The notes under the pieces were generated by a model. That model was not told the origin of the DNA and made no database searches. It saw nothing but the letters and a program-made list of their open reading frames with translations. From assembly GCF_900102425.1 (NCBI RefSeq), contig NZ_FNBT01000004.1, forward strand, positions 310,001 to 374,000: a stretch of 64,000 nucleotides of DNA. The letters run 5' to 3'. The position numbers and the translations under genes are program-made. Shown here one piece after another: positions 61,440 to 64,000 of the stretch. Every line of letters begins with the position of its first letter. Within the stretch, counting starts at the first letter, position 1. This stretch comes from Blastococcus aurantiacus. Its GTDB lineage: Bacteria > Actinomycetota > Actinomycetes > Mycobacteriales > Geodermatophilaceae.

Positions 61440-62096
61440 CTACTCGTCGCGGAGACGTTCGCCGATGGCCGGGTCGGCCGCCCAGGCCCGGTAGGAGATC
61501 CGTTTGATCTCGCGCACCTCGCCGACGGTCGACCACTCGTTCCCGCCCAGCCGGGCCAGGGGCCGCAGGTGCTCGATGCGCGGCCGTCCGTCGTGCACCG
61601 CCTCGGCCCACACGCTGATGTGCCGCACCCGGCCGAAGACCACCGTGCTGTCGCCGAGGGCGAGCGTGCCGTGCAGGACGCACTCGATGGACACCGGCGA
61701 CTCGGCGACCCGCATCGCGTCCACGGTCTCGGCGGGTTCCAGTCGCACCCCGGTGTGCTCGGCCTCGCTGGAGTCGGGCGGGAAGTCGGTGGCCGTGGCG
61801 TTGACCTGCTCGAACAGGGCCTCGGGCGTGAGGTTCACGGTGAACTCGCGTGTCGCCTCGGCGTTGCGCAGCGAGTCCTTGCGCCCCACCGACGTGAACT
61901 GCACGACCGGCGGGGTCACGCACGCCACCGTGTAGAAGGAGTGCGGCGCGAGGTTGTGCACGCCGGACGCCGAGCGGGTGCAGACCCACGCGATCGGCCG
62001 CGGGACGACGACGGAGTTCAGCACCCGGTAGAAGGCGCCGGTGTCCATCGCGTCGGGGTCGAAGGAGACGCGCTCGCGCGCTGCCGGGGAGGTCAC
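61440..62096 (-). CDS. Flavin reductase-like, FMN-binding split barrel protein
   Basis: 218 residues from GTG 62096. N-terminal YRVLNSVVVPRPIAWVCTRSASGVHNLAPHSFYTVACVTPP is the DIM6/NTAB-type flavin reductase signature (positions 61910-62030). Binds FMN and reduces it with NAD(P)H, or catalyses a related FMN reaction. GTGA overlap with the glycosyltransferase. Link to carotenoids is only by position. Confidence 0.85.
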   Translation of the reverse strand: MTSPAARERVSFDPDAMDTGAFYRVLNSVVVPRPIAWVCTRSASGVHNLAPHSFYTVACVTPPVVQFTSVGRKDSLRNAEATREFTVNLTPEALFEQVNATATDFPPDSSEAEHTGVRLEPAETVDAMRVAESPVSIECVLHGTLALGDSTVVFGRVRHISVWAEAVHDGRPRIEHLRPLARLGGNEWSTVGEVREIKRISYRAWAADPAIGERLRDE

Positions 62097-63241
62097 CGGC
62101 CCATCCTCGCCGCAGCGCGGCCCTGCGGCGCGGGCGGCTCCGCGGTCACGCCGCGGCCCCGCCAGCGCAGCGTGCCGCGCCGGTGACCGGCCACCGAGCG
62201 CACCATCAGGACGTCCAGGGCCAGCACGGAGAGCGGGTGGGCCAGCGCGTCGGGCCACACCCGGCCACCGGTCGCCGCGGCGCTGACCGCCCGGCCGGCC
62301 ACCCCGCCCGCGTACCCGACGAGCCCGGCCCGTGAGCCCCGCAGCGCCGCGGCCGCGGGGAGCACCCACACCGCGGTGAGGGCGCCGGCGGTGACGAGCC
62401 CGGCAGCCGGCGAGCCCCCGACGGCGGCCCACAGCGACTTCGCGTAGCCCTCCCGCACCCCGGCCCAGCCCTCGTACATGCGGCACACGGCCAGCCGCGA
62501 CCCGTCGACGACGGCCCCGCGCCCGCCTGTCGCCTTCACCGCGCGCAGCAGGGCGACGTCCTCGATGACCTCGCCGCGGACCGCGGCGTGCCCGCCGGCC
62601 CGTTCGTAGGCCGCGCGCCGCACGACGAGGAACTGCCCGTTGGCCGCGGCCAGCGCGGGCCGTGGCGAGCGCTCGGCCAGCCGGAGGGGCAGGAACGTCG
62701 CCCACAGCCACTGCTGCAACGGCTGGACCAGCCGCTCGGCAGCGCTGCCGGTCAGCTGCCGCGGCCAGGGGGAGACCAGGTCCAGCCCCGCGTCGTCCAG
62801 CACCGCGACGGCCGCGGCGACGGCGTCGGGCATCAGCCGCACGTCCGCGTCGAGGAACACGAGGACGTCGGCGTCGTCCGCGATCGCGGCGCCGTGTGCG
62901 CAAGCATTCGGCTTGCCCAGCCAGCCCGGCCCGGGCGGTGGCGCCGTCACCAGCTGCACGCGGGGGTCGGGGTGGGCGGCGACGAGCTCGGCGGTGCCGT
63001 CGGTCGAGCCGTCGTCCACGACGACGACGCGCAGCCTGGGGACGCCGCGCTGGTCGAGGGCCGCGGCGAGGCAGTCGCGGACGTCCGCCGCCTCGTCGCG
63101 CACCGGGACGACCACGGTGACCGACCGGCGGACCGTGGCCGGCGCGGCGGGTGGGCGGCGCAGCAGCGCGGCGTTGAGGGCAGCGTGCGCCGCGCCCGCG
63201 ACCGAGATCCCGGCCAGGGTGCGCAGGAACCTGCCGCTCAC
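62093..63241 (-). CDS. GT2-family glycosyltransferase, carotenoid-cluster type
   Basis: 382 residues, GTG at 63241 overlapping the cruF-like stop (GTGA). N-terminal hydrophobic segment, then GT2 fold: VTVVVPVRDEAADVRDC, VVDDGSTDGT, DADVLVFLDADVRL (DxD) and later hydrophobic helices. Pairing with a CruF-like gene suggests that it is the CruG-like carotenoid glycosyltransferase, adding a sugar to a hydroxylated carotenoid. This function is inferred from the pair. Confidence 0.82.
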   Translation of the reverse strand: MSGRFLRTLAGISVAGAAHAALNAALLRRPPAAPATVRRSVTVVVPVRDEAADVRDCLAAALDQRGVPRLRVVVVDDGSTDGTAELVAAHPDPRVQLVTAPPPGPGWLGKPNACAHGAAIADDADVLVFLDADVRLMPDAVAAAVAVLDDAGLDLVSPWPRQLTGSAAERLVQPLQQWLWATFLPLRLAERSPRPALAAANGQFLVVRRAAYERAGGHAAVRGEVIEDVALLRAVKATGGRGAVVDGSRLAVCRMYEGWAGVREGYAKSLWAAVGGSPAAGLVTAGALTAVWVLPAAAALRGSRAGLVGYAGGVAGRAVSAAATGGRVWPDALAHPLSVLALDVLMVRSVAGHRRGTLRWRGRGVTAEPPAPQGRAAARMGR

Positions 63242-64000
63242 GGCTGCCGCGCGTGCTGGACGGCGAGCACGGCGAGGACGGCGGCACCGAGGCCGGCGCC
63301 CCACACGGCCGATCCGGGCAGCCCGAGCCAGCCGGCGTGGGCGAGCGCGCCGCCGAGGGTCATCCAGGCCAGCGCGAGCAGCGGGGCGGCGTCGCCGACG
63401 GCGGGGGGAGTGGCCGTGCGCTCGACGAGGAGGTCCAGCAGCGTCATCAGGACCACCCCGGCCAGCAGCCAGCCGGCGAGGTTGGTCAGCGGCACGGTGT
63501 CGATCCCCGGGAGGCCCGGCGAGGGGTGCGCCCACGTCCAGTAGCCGGCGTCGACCATCTGCGGGTCGAGGACGACGTCCCAGGCGGCGAAGACGGCCGC
63601 GGCCCACGCGATGCGCGCCGCCCGCCGTCGTCCGGGGCGCACCGGCCGGGCCAGCCGGCCGCCCAGCAGCCAGCTCGGCCAGGCCATCATCAGCCAGGCC
63701 AGAGGCACGAGGAACGGCACGCCGAGCAGCGTCGGGCCCAGGACGTCGCTGTAGGTGTAGCTCCCGTACGGGAATCCGGTGGCCAACCCGACGCTCTCGA
63801 ACGCCACGGCGACGCCGCCGACGAGGACCAGGACGCCGAGGCCGGTGCGCGCTCCCCGGCTCAGCCAGGCGTGCACCACCGACAGCGTCGCGCCGAGCAG
63901 GACGATGGCCCAGCTGACGGCGTTCCGGGTGTCGCCGTCGGCGAGGGGATAGGCGATCGCGGTGGCCAGCAGTGCCGCGGCGAGGGCGAGCGGCACCAGC
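63238..64000 (-). CDS. CruF-like carotenoid hydratase, N-terminus at or beyond window edge
   Basis: At least 252 residues: seven to eight hydrophobic helices with FESVGLATGFPYGSYTYSDVLGP, WDVVLDPQMV and VPLTNLAGWLL. These match DUF422/CruF, the carotenoid 1,2-hydratase family of bacterioruberin and myxol-type pigments. A GTG at 63996 is a possible start but the frame is open to the edge, so the gene may extend beyond 64000. Stop overlaps the glycosyltransferase. Confidence 0.85.
   Translation of the reverse strand, partial: LVPLALAAALLATAIAYPLADGDTRNAVSWAIVLLGATLSVVHAWLSRGARTGLGVLVLVGGVAVAFESVGLATGFPYGSYTYSDVLGPTLLGVPFLVPLAWLMMAWPSWLLGGRLARPVRPGRRRAARIAWAAAVFAAWDVVLDPQMVDAGYWTWAHPSPGLPGIDTVPLTNLAGWLLAGVVLMTLLDLLVERTATPPAVGDAAPLLALAWMTLGGALAHAGWLGLPGSAVWGAGLGAAVLAVLAVQHARQP

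Overview
This window reads as chromosome of a high-GC actinobacterium (coding GC well above 70 percent, many GTG starts, 4-nt ATGA/GTGA overlaps, frequent leaderless starts). Gene content points to Frankiales/Geodermatophilaceae (Blastococcus, Geodermatophilus or Modestobacter); that placement is inference from gene order and carotenoid genes, not a search result. There are no rRNA, tRNA, CRISPR, integrase or transposase genes that I can see.

From memory, the gene order follows Mycobacterium tuberculosis Rv2206-Rv2172 closely: DUF3043, HesB/ErpA, asnB, ctaC, ctaF, qcrB-qcrA-qcrC-ctaE, trpD, DEDDh exonuclease/UvrC-like, NlpC/P60, pimB, fadD15, SRPBCC, ArsA-like, PlsC, exoribonuclease AS, class II aroG, pknL, an Rv2175c-like DNA-binding protein, a polyprenyl synthase, metF. 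Accessory genes are inserted into this backbone.

Layout. 1-4.4 kb: edge of an MBL-fold (probably CobU-fusion) gene, DUF3043, ErpA-like scaffold, asparagine synthase and two small membrane proteins. 4.5-10.9 kb: respiratory supercomplex genes (ctaC-ctaF; ctaE-qcrC-qcrA-qcrB) around a 670-bp intergenic region with three copies of an imperfect repeat. 11-18.5 kb: trpD, Lrp-type domain, repair nuclease, two NlpC/P60 peptidoglycan hydrolases (one also carries a VanY-type domain; the other follows a c-di-AMP riboswitch). 18.6-28.4 kb: M48 protease, PimB, FadD15, SRPBCC, ArsA-like ATPase, ROK glucokinase, esterase, acyltransferase. 28.4-32.8 kb: a Lys-rich small protein and a catabolic cluster (Baeyer-Villiger type monooxygenase, hydrolase, TetR, divergent SDR) with a clear operator. 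32.8-43.8 kb: glycerol kinase, RidA, exoribonuclease, GNAT, chemoreceptor, phosphofructokinase with the PPi signature, aroG, threonine aldolase, a DUF559-type gene between 47-bp inverted repeats, endonuclease IV. 43.8-54.3 kb: PknL, SHMT under a ZTP riboswitch, alpha-hydroxy-acid oxidase, Rv2175c-like protein, carotenoid genes crtYc-crtYd/crtB-crtI-crtE, metF. 54.3-64 kb: conserved hypothetical, lipoprotein-like regulator plus ABC exporter, a lower-GC island, lipase, CDP-alcohol transferase, sugar/adenosine kinase, flavin reductase, and a cruF-like gene with a glycosyltransferase.

Functional links: FadD15, PlsC and PimB feed membrane and phosphoinositol-mannoside synthesis; crtE-crtI-crtB-crtYc/Yd can make a cyclic C40 carotenoid that the cruF/glycosyltransferase pair at the right edge may hydrate and glycosylate; SHMT and MetF share one-carbon metabolism, and SHMT is controlled by ZTP.
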